From Oscheius dolichura (taxonomy: Eukaryota > Nematoda > Chromadorea > Rhabditida > Rhabditidae), in assembly GCA_932521035.1 (NCBI GenBank), contig OW051495.1:3410001-3474000 (forward strand): a stretch of 64,000 nt of DNA, given 5' to 3'. Of this stretch, positions 11,196 through 23,458 are shown piece after piece. Numbering within the stretch: position 1 is the stretch's first letter; every line of letters starts with the position of its first letter. The notes beneath the pieces are model-generated. The model was not told the DNA's origin. It was given only the letters and a program-made list of their open reading frames with translations, and did not search any database. The position numbers and the translations under genes are program-made.

Positions 11196-14100
11196 GTGAG
11201 GAGGGGCTTGTTAGATGAGTCAGGGAGGAGAGAATATGGGGGATTAGGAGAAAAAGTGGACGACGAGGGAAGCCGGGATTCATTTGCAGGGAGGACGGGA
11301 TTATATAGACGGAGGAGATCTCCGGTGCCGTAATGAGGACATTCTTCTGATTGGAGCAGGGAAGGGGGACACAAAAGTCAGAAGGCCAGGTTGTCTCCCC
11401 CGATCCCCCAGTTGTCTCCTTTGTATCCCTCCCTCTCCCATCATCTCCTGACCTTCCCTCTTCCTCCTAATCCCCTTAGGTTGATTTGCGTCAATGTCCT
11501 CTTTCTGTATGGGGTAATTCTTGGAAGAGATTGGCTGATCCTCGATTCCCCAGGGCAGAGATAACAATAATCCTCCTGCAAAGCTCCAGCCCGTACAAAC
11601 TCCAAGCCTGCCACTTTGTCTGCCGGACTCGAGCACTTTTAACTGACAGACAGGGACAGAGTGTCCATTTATAGACGAGGACGAGACGAGAGATTCTCCT
11701 CATTTCCGTCAATTACATATTATTCATATACAGCAGGGGAGAGCACGGCAAAGTTTTCACAGCTTTCACTGAAATAAGCCAGGGCGAGTGGCTGGCAAGG
11801 GAAGGACTTTCCTGGTTAGAGAAAAAGTGAGAGACCAAGTATTAACGGTATCTAACCGGGGCCTAAGTGCTTTATCAAAGTCAAGAATATCCTTTTTTTT
11901 TGCGTCAGAACAACTTTTGCAGAATTCCCGGGAAACTTCTGGAAATTCGAATGTCCGCGGACGGAACTTGAGAGATTCAGAGATCCTTTCAAAGTACACC
12001 CGTGAATTATCGAACTTCCAGAAGACCGGGTACCAAAATTTTGGATCTCTCATTTTTATGAGGCCCACAAGTATGCCTCCGGTCGCCGTTGGCGGCGTTG
12101 GGATTAAAAATTTGCCCGTTTGACAGTCAGATAAAACTTGACGGTCGGATTTTTCTGCTTCTCTCAGTTTCCCCTACAATCCGTCAAATCCGTACAGACG
12201 ACAGGTCTTACAGACAGACGGACAGACACAGACATCTCCTCATTATTAGGGTAGGATTCTTTCCCTGTGGAACCCTGACAGGTCTACAGTAATTTATAGA
12301 CTTGGTATAAGTGAGTCCGGTAATATTGAAGAAATTGTATGGGGGAAAGGCAGTGGCCGCGAGGAGCCGCCTGAAACTGGAAGTGTTGTCCTTTCGGACA
12401 TTGATTGTCGTTCTTTTAGTAAAGGAGAATCGGTAAGGGAGACTAGAAGAGAGAGGCCCTTCTGATCCATCTCTTATTTTTGTCAGCTGCCGTATCAGCC
12501 AAAAACATGATCAGTTAGCTGAGGCCGTCCTCCATTCCCTCGAATCCTATCAAATTCTCCTCCTCCAATTTGCATTTTCTTTTCTCAAATGGGCGTGTCT
12601 CCTGATTTTAATCTCAAGCTCCCGCCCTTTCCTCAATTACTGGATATCACGGGCCCTCCTCCTGCTATCACCACCCCAAGCTGCCCCTGCTCCTCCGCCT
12701 CCTCCTTTCGATGCTGCCAATGTACTCCTGTTGGGTGAGTGAGGCGCCATCTTCCAAAAGACAAATGTTTACTGTCCGTTTATCAACAAGAGGCCATAGA
12801 ACAGACGGACGGGTGTCGGTTACCTCTCTCGTCACATGCCCCGGGGAGCAGGGCGGATGGAACTGTCCTCCTCCCGGGGATTAGTTAGTCGTATTGAGAG
12901 GAGACGGCTCTGATGTGCCATCACTTGACAAGGAGGGATAAGTCCCGGATAAGTCACGCGGACCAGACCGAAACAATGCGAAGACGGGGGGGGGGGAGGC
13001 TGACTGTCGGCCACTTCCTCCACTGACTTCACTTCATCATAGGCAAAGGGCGTCAGTTGCAAGTAGGCGGGACAAAATACACAGCTCGGCTTGTACTTTC
13101 GAAAACATGGATTCGTAGTGAAACCTTAGATTTCAATTAACCTCACACCGGGTTCTTTTCTTCAGCGAGAGGAAGGGCTACAAAATGTGTTAGTCTTTAC
13201 CACTTGGCCAAGGACTGTTGGCTTCGGTAATGTGGCAGGGAGGGGAAGAGCTAGAGAGCCATCCTCCCAACGTTTGGGACATGATAGACCGTGCGCCGGC
13301 ACCCGTAGATCCTCGGCAGGACATTTCTTTAATTCAACACAGCCATTGTATTTTGTACCTGTTGTGTGCCAAGCTCCCCTAAATGCCTATCCTTGTCTGG
13401 CGTACCATCGCCCTCAAAGTGTAATCCTATCCTTCGTCCCTGATGAAAACTCTTCCTCTTCTCCGAAACCAGCCAATTATTGGGTTTTTTCAGCTGGGAA
13501 GGTTGTCAATTGGACCCTGGGGGTAGCCCAAAGGGAGGCGAATAAACAGACACCGCGCGGCGGCAATGGATATGGGGAGGACGGCTGGTTAGATTCCTCG
13601 TCGCCCTGTCTAATGACATTGTCTCGCCCCCTGTTCCCCGCCTGCCTTTCCCCCCTATTGGCCCCGGCCCTGAAAGAATCACTGGCTGGCGCTTCGGGTT
13701 TGATGAGAACACTGGGGGCAACATACACAGGACGAGAAAAATAGCGCTGAGACGAACGAGGGGTTAGGCGGCGCCGGCCAGACGTCATTTTGGACGGTTG
13801 CCAGAGACTTCACCACGTGGGGGACGGGGTGAGCGAGCGGGAAAGAGAGAGAGAGAGCTGGCTCCGCCCAGAAAAGAACCAGCTCCAGTTCATTGCCGTT
13901 TGTCTGTGTCTTCGATGCCGACTAACTGATTGAACTGAATATGATCGGAGCAGCCTCTACTCCCATGTGGACTTCTAATTTCGATAGCTACTCTTTCTGT
14001 CCTCGTGACAAGGCAAGTGACCGTCATTTCGACACACATTCTGATCCCCTGGAGTACCGTCTCCTCCCTCGAGAGCATCCCCTCTTCCTGGCCGATACAG

Positions 14101-17100
14101 TCTTTGATCCCTTCCTCGTACTCCCGTTATACTCCCGGCCTGTCCTCCTTCTCCAAACAAGAGCGAGCGCGAATCTTTCCCTCATTCAATTAGGGGATTA
14201 TCTCCTCGAGCCAACCGATGACGCCGGATTATCTCGTCCTCCATTCTCCGAGTTGGTTTTTCTTCGTCCTCCTTCACTCCTTCACTCCCTGACCTTTGCG
14301 TGTAACTCTTCATGTATTCCCACCCGAAAACCTCTGCCTAAGCTGAGACGAACATATTCAACGCATATCAAATAACGCGCGTCTCTGCCGGCCGTGAACC
14401 TTTTACCTGGGATTATTGGAGATGTTTTCCGACTTGGGGGACTGCCAACAAAAAAGGAAAATCAATGGCAGGGCAGCCTTCGAGTTTGTTTCGCATTGTT
14501 TCTGTTGATCTTTTGATCTCGTGTTTACCCTGAGGAAGATGGGTCGAACAGAGATCACACCTGTCCTCCCTTGGTCCAAAACAACACAGCTCGAAAGCTT
14601 TGTTTTGTAGGCTTTCGACCGTTCACCTTTGATTTCCCCACGAGACGAGGGGGGATTCCCCCCTTCTGCGTGGGACCGTCCCCTCTAATTGAACCCATTG
14701 AACCGCACAATAACCACACATAACCATGGGCCGTTTCTGATCACTTAGTCAACCAGGCCGGCTTGTTTTCCCCCATAAGCGTCTCCGAAATTTGGTTTTT
14801 GACCCCCGAGCTTGTTTACATCTTTTTGTCGAGGAGTATTTCGAAATCCCCCTTTCCGGAGAGCGAGGTAATCGACGTTGATTAGGCGGGAAAATCAAAA
14901 AAGAGAAAGGGAAGACGAAGAGACGAGCGATGGCTGGTTGACGGGCGTGTGACACCCGGACAGTTTCGGAGGGAAGGGGGGTCAAAGTACGAGGCAGGGA
15001 GTAATTCGAGAGGGGCACCGTCTATGGCAGACTATAGACCTGGCCACCTAATCCACCTCCTCTTTTTTCGAACTTCTGAACTTCGAGGGAGACAATGGAG
15101 GCAAGATCAGGCCATCCGTCAACCCGGCATTCATTTTGTATTATCCTCCCCCTAGCTGAAAATAGCCGTCATCATTGGTGGACAAAGGTCGGGTGCCCCA
15201 CGTGGTCCCCTGTATTTGCCTCACCGACTGATATCAGTCGGCCGAGTTTATCGACGTTATCCGGGATTACACTCGTCCGGGGGTCGATATCACAGATCGA
15301 TGATTGTTCGGCGGAGGAGGAGGTCGGTCGGTCGGTTGGCTGTCTTTTGGTTTGGCTTAGAGAGCGAGAGAGAGAGACTCGCGGCCTTGTGGACGCACGT
15401 CGACGGCGCGGCACAGGACGATTGATAACAGGGAGCGATAAGGTTGATAGACGGGAGTCGACCGCCAATGAAACAGACCAATCCCGTCTCCGAAAAGTTC
15501 TGAATGTTCCCCTCCGGCGGTGGCCCGTTCTTCGACGACGAGCCGTACGTGTCGAACGCGGCCCGGCTCCACCGGCCACCGGTAAGTGACTTCTCTCTCG
15601 ACGGCCTCCTCCTCGTCCTCTCATCCTCTCCCCCTCGTCCGCCGGTCAATATCTATTGCCAAGTTTCTCTTCCCTTTGCTCCTCTCTGCTCTGTTCTCTG
15701 TTCTTTGACCCTGTTTGATGCCAACTTTTTCTGGTGCAGGGCTGCTGTCCAGGGCACAAGTCGTCGCTGCCCGCTTCTCCTCGTTCTCTCTTCCCTTTAA
15801 AGCCGCCTCCGCTCTTTAACCCCAGACTTCAAGAATATTCCCCGTCTAAAAATAGTCTCCTTGCCCAATATTTCGTAATCAGTCTGCCCATTTCCTCCTC
15901 CTTTAAATATAAAGAAGCCCCTCTTCTCCTCCATGTAATGCCCAGTGCCTATTGCATGAGACAGCTCTCTCGTCTGCCGCCTCCTGCTCCTTTTCCCCAA
16001 CTGAATTATTTGTCTCGAAAGTTTAAAGGACCAAGAGATGGCTCCATCTCCCTCTCTGGGTTATTTCGAGGGGTCTCTCGATCGATCGCTCCCCGGCCTA
16101 TCAGTTTGCCATTTCCACGGGGGTTTGCTCGGCAGAAGGGGCGAATTTGTCCAACTCACAAACAGAGCAGAGCACACACACCGGGAGGGGGAGCTTTTCC
16201 AGTTTATTGATAGGGATCTTTGCGCCTTCTTGGGAAGGGTCATTTGATAAGGCCTTTAGGAGAGATACTCTGAGATCTCTCGTCCCGCACCCTAGAGCAT
16301 CCATTCACCTCAAACCGACTGGAAAACATTCCCGCTGCAGCTTACGTACACTCTTTTTTCTCCTCCCACTGTTTTTTTCTCTCATTTCCCAGCCACCCAT
16401 CCGAAAAGTTTAATGTCGATGTCTAGCGAGAAGAAAAAGGGGTGGCTTCTCCCTCCCGGCCCGTATCAGACCCCGGCTGGCGGAGACAGAGATAAAAGAT
16501 CCTTTGGCCACAATTGGCAGTCGGGGGAATTATTGGGGGGACAAGGGGGGAGGGAGAATGACTCGCCTCCCGGCCCGGTTAATGAGCCAAATTTGCAGAT
16601 GGATCGACGAGAAACGGGGACGTTGATACCCCAGGCGCAGAGAAACGTCGGATCCGGGATGAACTTCGTCGGCAGTGCGCCGACCCAAGGCGGCGGCTTC
16701 TCGTCGATGATGTCGCCGAGGAAGATGCAACACCCCTTCCAGGTGGGTCACTCTCTCGTCTCGTCTCTGGTGGGGTAGATAAACTCTCTCCGGCCGGCGT
16801 CTCTCTCTCTCTCTCTCTCTGGTGGTTCATTTTTCAGTAGACACGGCGGTGATTGATTGATTTTGAGCGTTCTCGTCTCCCGCGCTCCCTGCCGCCCAAC
16901 AGCCGAGGGACCAGCCAGACGGTAGAGGGGAAGGTCAGCTGCCGTGTCACGCTTGTTTATCCCTTTAATTACCTGGCCTCGCGGCTTTTTGCCTCTCCCC
17001 TGGGGCTGAGTCACCGCCGCCGTAGAAGAAGTAATAAGAGCACAGATCGGGGGGAGACACCACGCGCCCTGCCTGGGAAAAAGTTGTTGTCTGGACTTCT

Positions 17101-20100
17101 GGGAAAGGACATCGGCCGGCGTACTCTCCGGGGAGACCGGTAGATTGTATAATTGGCAGTAACCTCATTTACTCGTAAACATCTCCCTCCTCCCCGGCCA
17201 TAAATTAATCCACCGAAGGTCGAAGACCGTTAAAAAGTGAAGATGACGGCTGCTGTCAGAGACAGAAGGCGACAGACCAAGTTCATTAGGTAAAGGGCAA
17301 ATAAGGGGGCCAGACAACCTCCGGGGGGAAATTAGACGGATATTGGTTTTTTGGGGAAGGAGAATTAATCCGAGTTCAGTCTCTCGAGGGTCTTTCCCAG
17401 GGAATATTTACGGGACGGGGGTTGCCGAGGGCCCTTCAACCGCCGCTTTTCAAGACTTTGGACTTTTCCTCTTTCTTTGTGGCCGGGAGGACGGGGGAAT
17501 TGTTCGTCCAAAAATATGGACAAACAGCCAAAATTGTTAACAAACAATAAATACGGCCGGTGTGGCTGTTGTCGACCATCCCTTCCCCTTTCCCATTGAA
17601 TCTGCCATTTTTGGATCCTACTGTTCCAATAAAAAAGGACAGCTCCACGCAAAGTGGCAATATTTTTGTCGGCAACGGAGCTGGATCGGTGCCAATTTCC
17701 AGTCAAAAACCAAGCTGACAGCGGGAAGGCGAGAAAACAGCGTTTCCCCGGGGGGAGCGGGCCGCAGAGCATAGACTGGAGCCCAGTGTTTGCTCTCAAT
17801 CCAAAACACCCTCTCCCCTCGGCTCTTAGCTATTACTCCGTCGTCCTCCTCCTCCCTCTCTGTCTCTCTCGTCTACAGGCAGACATCCTCTCTTTTGACC
17901 GAGCGAATTATGCCCAGCCTGCCAGCCAGTTTCGATTCCGCCAACGGGAAATGGAGACCTTGGCACAGCCTCCTCTTCGACATTTCCTGTCTTCCTCTCC
18001 ACTACCCGAGTACCCCGTCCTCCTCCGCCTCCCTTATCGTCTGTTATCTCTCAGTTTGAATATTGATCTTCTCCCTCTCTGTATACAAATTATTCAACCG
18101 GGGAGACCAGATGTTTCCGTCGTCCTCCTTCTCCTCCTCCTCCCGGCCGACTACAGATCGCGGGGGGCATCCCCCCTCTCCCATAAGCCGATTTAACTTT
18201 TTGACATTCGACGGTAAACATAGTATTGAGTTAGACCTTTAATTTGGGTTGCGGGGACAGTACGAAGCGCCGTAGGGGCTCCATAACCAGTGTGATTATG
18301 TCTCCTCCCTCCGCGCGGCCCACTGTCCTGCCCTCTGCCTTTGTTGGTCCTTTTGTGTCTCTCCGGTGTCATTTTCCTCCTCCTCTTCCACCCCCTGGTA
18401 CTCTCCATCCCGCCTCAAAATATTTGTGGCTTATGCTCTCCAGATGCCGGAAGAGAGTGGTTTCTTTCGTTTGTTTTATCAGTAGAGGGGTGCCAGTCAG
18501 TTCCCGTTGTTGTTGTCCCCCTCCTCTCCGACTATAGACCATTTCGACGGTCTTTTTCTTCCCCGTCCGCCCGCTGTCGATCAATCTGAATCATTTTTCG
18601 GGCCCGTCATCAGCTGATTCTTCTCTTCTCCAGTTATGGCTCTATCTATCGTTCGTTTTCTCCCCGGTACCAGGTGTCTCCCCCCAGCTGGTGGAATCGG
18701 ATGCCGCCCTTTATATCCCCCCTCCCCCTCGCTCCATGTTTGGGGATGCAATCAGCTGTTTCGGGCTGGCTGGCCCCGCCCCGGCACTCCTCCTGCCTTG
18801 TCGCTTTTTACGTACTCTCTTCCCTCCAAGTTCCCTCGTCTTCAGCCCCAAAAATGACAGTGACCTCGGGAGGCGGTGGCGGCGGTGTAGCCGTGGTGAA
18901 GCGAACCTCGCCACGTCGACGACTGGTAAGCGCCTCGGCGGCACTTTGCTACCGGTCGCCTGTGGTGGAACAAAAATTGACAACGAGAACAAGTCCTCCC
19001 TCCTCCGCGAGTACAAAAACTTACTCGGCGGTTAGAAAAGTACCCGGGCCGACAAAGAGGACGCTGGTTCTAGTGAAGGTTGGTAGGGAGAAGGTGTGGT
19101 CAGGCTGGGGATGGGTCCGTCTCTCTCTCTGTCGTCTCTCTAAATAAACATTTACAGAATCAACGCCAGTCGCCGTCTGTTGATGCGGCCGATATTCACA
19201 GATTCGGGGACTCGCCGAGGAGTTCCTACAACCAGGAGGTGAGCACCGCCAATAGCCAAGAAACCGTAGTCACTCTCTCTCTCTCTCTTTTTGCTCCGTA
19301 CTTACTAACCGGTCACCCCTAACACCCCAGGGCCCGTTGTTTACGAGCGTAATTATGCCGGACTAGTTAGATCTCTTTCTCTGTTTTATGTTACGAACTT
19401 CTTCTTTGCCAAGAACGGGGGGAGAACTCGTTTCCGATCGATGATATCGGCTCTCCGGCCGGTCCGGGGTAGAAAAGGAAGGGCCGACTAAAAATGCCCC
19501 GTTTTAGCTGCTGGACGACCTCATAATAGACGAGATTCTCTCCCTAGAAGACGAGCAGAGAAGAACCAGCGGAAAAGGCCAACCGGTGAGGCTTTCTCTC
19601 TCTCTCCTTCTGCATGGCCTTCTCTCTGTATTTGCATGGCTTTTCTCTGTATTTCTGGGCGAAGGGGGATGATCGATCTCTCTCCGTTTCGGTCTTTCGG
19701 CCGGCCAGACACAAAGTGCAATGGCACGCCACGTCCTCATTCATTTCGGAGAGGGAAGACGACGGCGGGGGGCTGTCACAAAGGGACGAGGAGGAGGACA
19801 CATTTCCACTGGACTTTGTTGGTTTTCGGGGGCGAGCGAGGGAGGCAGGCGGTGTATAACCGCATACATCTCGAATGGCTAACGAGTTTTTCCTAACTAA
19901 TTTACTCTCGTCGTGTGAGCAAATCGTCTACGTCATATTTCCGTCTTTTTTCCCCTATTAAATTAATCCTTTTCAGCTGTCCGGCAGCTACTCGTGTGCA
20001 GATAACCTGACGCAACTCTCCGGCTCGAATGCCCGGCCGATTCCCGGTGCCCAATCTTCAGGTAAGCGAGGGACGGTCTGTTCCCTATCTGCCCGTCTCC

Positions 20101-21846
20101 CCCACGTGTTATTCTCTCGGCCGACGATCTTTGTTGTGTTTTAAAAGTGATGTCACGCGGCAGTTTATTTACAGGGAGACGGGGGAGGGAGTTGTTTGTT
20201 TCCTTTTGGAAAGGGGTTCATAAAGGGTGATGGCGGCGGGGGAACTCCCAGTCAGAACCATGACTATCTTCGTTTCAGGTGGCTCCGGCCATTCGGGAAG
20301 CCCCATCCCCATCGCGGGAGCCTTGGGCAACTCGTTCCGCCAAGTCGTCTCCAGCTCGGCGCCGACCTCCTCAATGGATATGGAACAGATGCTAATAGCT
20401 AACCAAGACGGAAACGACGAATATTTCCGAGACCGGAGGAAGAAGGACATCCACAATATGAGTGAGTTATGAGACTTAACGAGGGACCCGGCCGCTTTAA
20501 TGGCTTGTTTACGCGGCGGCGGAGGCCAGCGTGGCTCGAGAGCTGAAAAACAAAAGACAAACCGGAGAACAGAAGATCACTTTCAGTCGAACGCCGAAGA
20601 CGATACAATATCAACGACCGAATAAAGGAATTGGGACTAATGCTACCCAAGGGAAACGCCGAGTGAGTGGCCCTTACCCGAAGAGTCAAGAATAGTCTTT
20701 CCAGAGACCTAAAACTCAACAAGGGGACCATCCTCAAAGCCAGTTGTGACTATATCAGACAACTGCAGAGGGATAGGGACACCATGCTTAAAATACAGGC
20801 ACACTCGCAGAGGATAGAGAGCACCGCCAAGCAGTACGCAGACAGGATTAGGGTGAGTGGATAGGGAGGAGACGAGCAGACGAGAGAGTTTACAGGAATT
20901 GGAGGACTTTATGGCGAGACAGGGCATACAGGCCCCGCCGGCCCACCTGCCGCCTCTGCCCAGATTGCCGGAGAAGCCTGTGAAACAGGAGCCTGACGAG
21001 ACGCACTCCCCCAACCACACGCCCTGCGGCTCACTGGTGAGTGGCCAACCCCCTAAGAGTAGATGAGCTTGTGGCTGACGTCCCGTCGGGGGAACTGTCT
21101 AACCCTGCCACCGATATAATCCTAACCCTGCCCCAGATTAAAGAGACCTACCGTAACCCGTGTGCTTTTAGTCGTCGTCTGGCTTCATGTCGGTCTGCGA
21201 TGGAACAGCGGCCATGCAAATTGCGAGTCCTCTCGGTGGCCGAAACCAAGCCCATGCCCCCCAGTCGCACACCGACAGCTACTTTTCTGTCGGCTCAAAT
21301 AGTCCTCCAGAATACGGTTAGTCCTTTAACTCTCTCTCCTAGTCTACTCATCCGATTAATACGGTAGTTAAAGTATTGAAGACCGTTTCAGGCACGCCCA
21401 ATAACTGGCGGGACATACAACAACCCTTTCCTGATCTGATGATGGACGACCTGAACATGCAGGTTCGTTTTGGAACTTCTGCGGTCATGTAAAAAGTGGA
21501 AAGAGAGAGAAACAGAGAGAATTCTAATTATAATAAAGTTATTTATATACTTCCCGAAGAAATGTTTCATGGGAGAGAGCAGGGAACATGCCATCGCGAT
21601 AAGAACGATTCCACTGCATCCATACATCTCGGCAGGAGTATAACTCATTTTATGACAGTAACTACTATAAGAAAATTCTATTGCCAAGGCTGTACGGGTG
21701 CGGTGGACTCTAGAGCATAGTTCAGTTAGGATGGCCACTGGCCAGTGCACTTGGCAGGCGCCCTTAGAGTTCACGTTTCGATTGACCTTTTAATGGGTCT
21801 CCTAAGGCTGTCGGCCGGGTCTGGGACAAGAAGGGGAAAGTGTCTT

Positions 21847-21882
<36 letters not shown>

Positions 21883-22184
21883 GAAGTTACAAGATATTCT
21901 CTAGAATATGAGGGTATACTACTTCAAAAAAGGAGGCCCGACAGTCCTCCACCTTGACTTGTACGAGAGAGACACTGTTGATCAGCACAGAATCCAATCG
22001 TCGTTTTCAGGGGAACCCATTGCTGTCAGGCACAGATCCGTTGATATCGCAGGCGGGTGCCCACCCGTCGCCGCACCTGGCCGGCAGCCAGATGAGCCCC
22101 GACATCCAGTGGGACCAGTCGGGCTTCTCGCCGGATGCCCACGGCCACAACGGCATGCACCAGCAGCACATGGACTACTCCTAG
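10810..22184 (+). CDS. hlh-30: TFEB/MITF-family bHLH-zip transcription factor with several alternative 5' exons
   Basis: The common 3' part has ten exons: 19158-19238, 19508-19585, 19977-20061, 20279-20461, 20587-20662, 20705-20852, 20896-21036, 21172-21316, 21392-21462, 22011-22184 (393 residues, all phases consistent). Diagnostic pieces are the acidic activation helix [15 protein letters not shown], the basic region [19 protein letters not shown], helix-loop-helix [35 protein letters not shown], a leucine-zipper-like stretch ending [16 protein letters not shown] (a SUMO-type site) and the C-terminal [10 protein letters not shown]. The family binds CACGTG/CLEAR boxes to drive lysosome, autophagy and stress genes. 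Five possible start regions lie upstream (10810, 13941, 15504, 16599, 18854); all end in phase 0 and can join exon 19158. The symbol is by similarity to the C. elegans family member. Confidence 0.9.
13814..13819. promoter_or_regulatory. CACGTG E-box upstream of alternative exon 13941
   Basis: The palindrome CCACGTGG lies about 120 bp before the candidate first-exon ATG at 13941. CACGTG is the core bound by TFEB/MITF proteins, so autoregulation is possible. One such six-mer is expected by chance every few kb. Confidence 0.4.
13941..14012 (+). CDS. Candidate alternative first exon with a GC donor
   Basis: The ATG opens 24 codons ([19 protein letters not shown]...) ending AAG before GCAAGT, a strong GC-type donor. 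It is phase 0 and so compatible with exon 19158. Upstream are a GA-repeat and an E-box. Confidence 0.4.
15199..15204. promoter_or_regulatory. CACGTG E-box upstream of alternative exon 15504
   Basis: CCACGTGG sits about 300 bp upstream of the ATG at 15504, in the same relation as the box at 13814 to the exon at 13941. It is a possible TFEB/MITF self-binding site. Confidence 0.4.
15504..15581 (+). CDS. Candidate alternative first exon ([16 protein letters not shown]...)
   Basis: The 26 codons end exactly at GTAAGT in phase 0. The peptide is acidic and aromatic ([18 protein letters not shown]), unlike surrounding noncoding sequence, and can join exon 19158. It is a plausible isoform start of the TFEB/MITF gene. 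Confidence 0.5.
16599..16742 (+). CDS. Candidate alternative first exon behind an acceptor-like site
   Basis: An ATTTGCAG acceptor directly abuts the ATG. It opens 48 codons ([16 protein letters not shown] ... [10 protein letters not shown]) ending at GTGGGT in phase 0. An acceptor placed right before an ATG fits spliced-leader trans-splicing or an internal exon; the open frame also extends upstream to 16413. Confidence 0.5.
16799..16821. repeat. CT dinucleotide microsatellite
   Basis: An uninterrupted run of CT units lies in an intron of the TFEB/MITF gene. Shorter GA and CT tracts occur at 13843 and 15360. Confidence 0.8.
18854..19078 (+). CDS. Candidate 5' exon of the TFEB/MITF gene nearest the common part
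   Basis: The ATG lies 8 nt after an acceptor-like TCTTCAG. The 75-codon frame starts [15 protein letters not shown] and ends TKRTLVLVK at GTTGGT in phase 0, immediately before common exon 19158. A stronger GTAAGC donor after codon 24 offers a shorter version, also in phase 0. Confidence 0.55.
21849..21881 (+). repeat. Poly-G tract of 33 bases
   Basis: An unbroken run of G lies in the last intron of the TFEB/MITF gene. Such tracts form G-quadruplexes and need a FANCJ-type helicase (DOG-1 in C. elegans) for faithful replication. The exact length may be a sequencing estimate. Confidence 0.85.
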
Positions 22185-23458
22185 ACTGCCCTCCCGTCCC
22201 GTGTTATCACCCTCTTTCGCCCTTTATTTTTTGCTTATTCGGGTCCCTTGCGACAGGAAAGCCGTGTGTATTTTGTTCTGTACATTGTTCATCATCATCC
22301 ATTTTCTAGGAGCCACGTCCCCCCGTTATATAGGCTATCCCTCCCTGTATATATTGTTCTCCCGTCTCGCGTTCAAAGTCTATTAATCTGTACAGTTTTC
22401 CAATTCTCCTCCTTCTCCTCGTCCTCATCCGTTTTTTCGTCTCTACGCTGGCGTGGATACCCTTTCTCGAGAACAAAACTTCTTCTATTCTCACTTTTCG
22501 ACAAAAAACACATATTGAATAGTTCAATTTTATCCTCGTGAGGGTCCTCCAAGCCCTGCCTCCTCCCGAATCCCAACTGATTTCTATTTTTCGATGGAGG
22601 TTGTATATACACGCTGACATCATTAAACAATTGTACATAAGAGAATTATGCCAGACAGACAATTTTAGGGGAGGATACGCGACGGGGAGATAACAGCGCA
22701 GGGGCGACTCTCGAAAACACACCCGACGCACTGTTTATGGGTTTTTACACCGGGAGGACGAACTGACTGAAACCGAACAAAGGGGGACGAGTGGCACACA
22801 GAGGAAATGGAACAAGAAGACTGAAATGGGAAGGGATCTGTAGTGGAGAGTCAGACGAGGGGCTGGGAAAGAAATCTAGGCATTTTGATGCCCATGAGTT
22901 GTGAAGAGGCCAGGAAGACAAGTCGCCTAGTCTTCGGGAGATCTTCGTGGAAATGTAGCTCGGATATACGAAATATAAAGGATGCGTTTTAAAATTATGG
23001 CCAACCCCAACGGTCGAGGAGGACCTTTCCGGGAAGGCTAGACCTTGCCTGGCTCGGCATAGACTCCTCCTATCAGCTGTGGAAAGCGTCTTGCCATCTC
23101 GTATTTATACGCTTATAAGCGCAGGGCGCCTATCATTACGGAAGTACACTTATCCAGGAAACATTCAGTCTTTGACAAAGAAGGGCTGGGCCTCCCCGGG
23201 GTGACTACTTTCTATGGTAATTTGACGGCCATTGAAGGGACTTCTGAAAGGGGAAAGGACACAAATAGGACGTTGTTCTTGGAGAAGGAAACGGATAACG
23301 GCAGATAGCCATGGGACGGGGGAAAAGACAAAAGACGGCTTTTGTACGCGAAAAGTTCAAATTAGCCTAATTAGGCGGGTCGCTTTCGAGGGGAGCGGCC
23401 GTTTGTCGCTAATCGATGGGGTCTTCAATTTCTTCTTCTCCTTCTTATTTTAGGGAGC
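22185..23458. other. 3' flank of the TFEB/MITF gene; no gene seen
   Basis: This is probably 3' UTR and spacer. Open frames here have no splice support or recognisable protein features. Confidence 0.5.

Noticed and set aside
18674..18853. Upstream extension of the 18854 exon
   Set aside because: The frame is open but low in coding signal and preceded by an acceptor at 18841-18846, so translation more likely begins at 18854.
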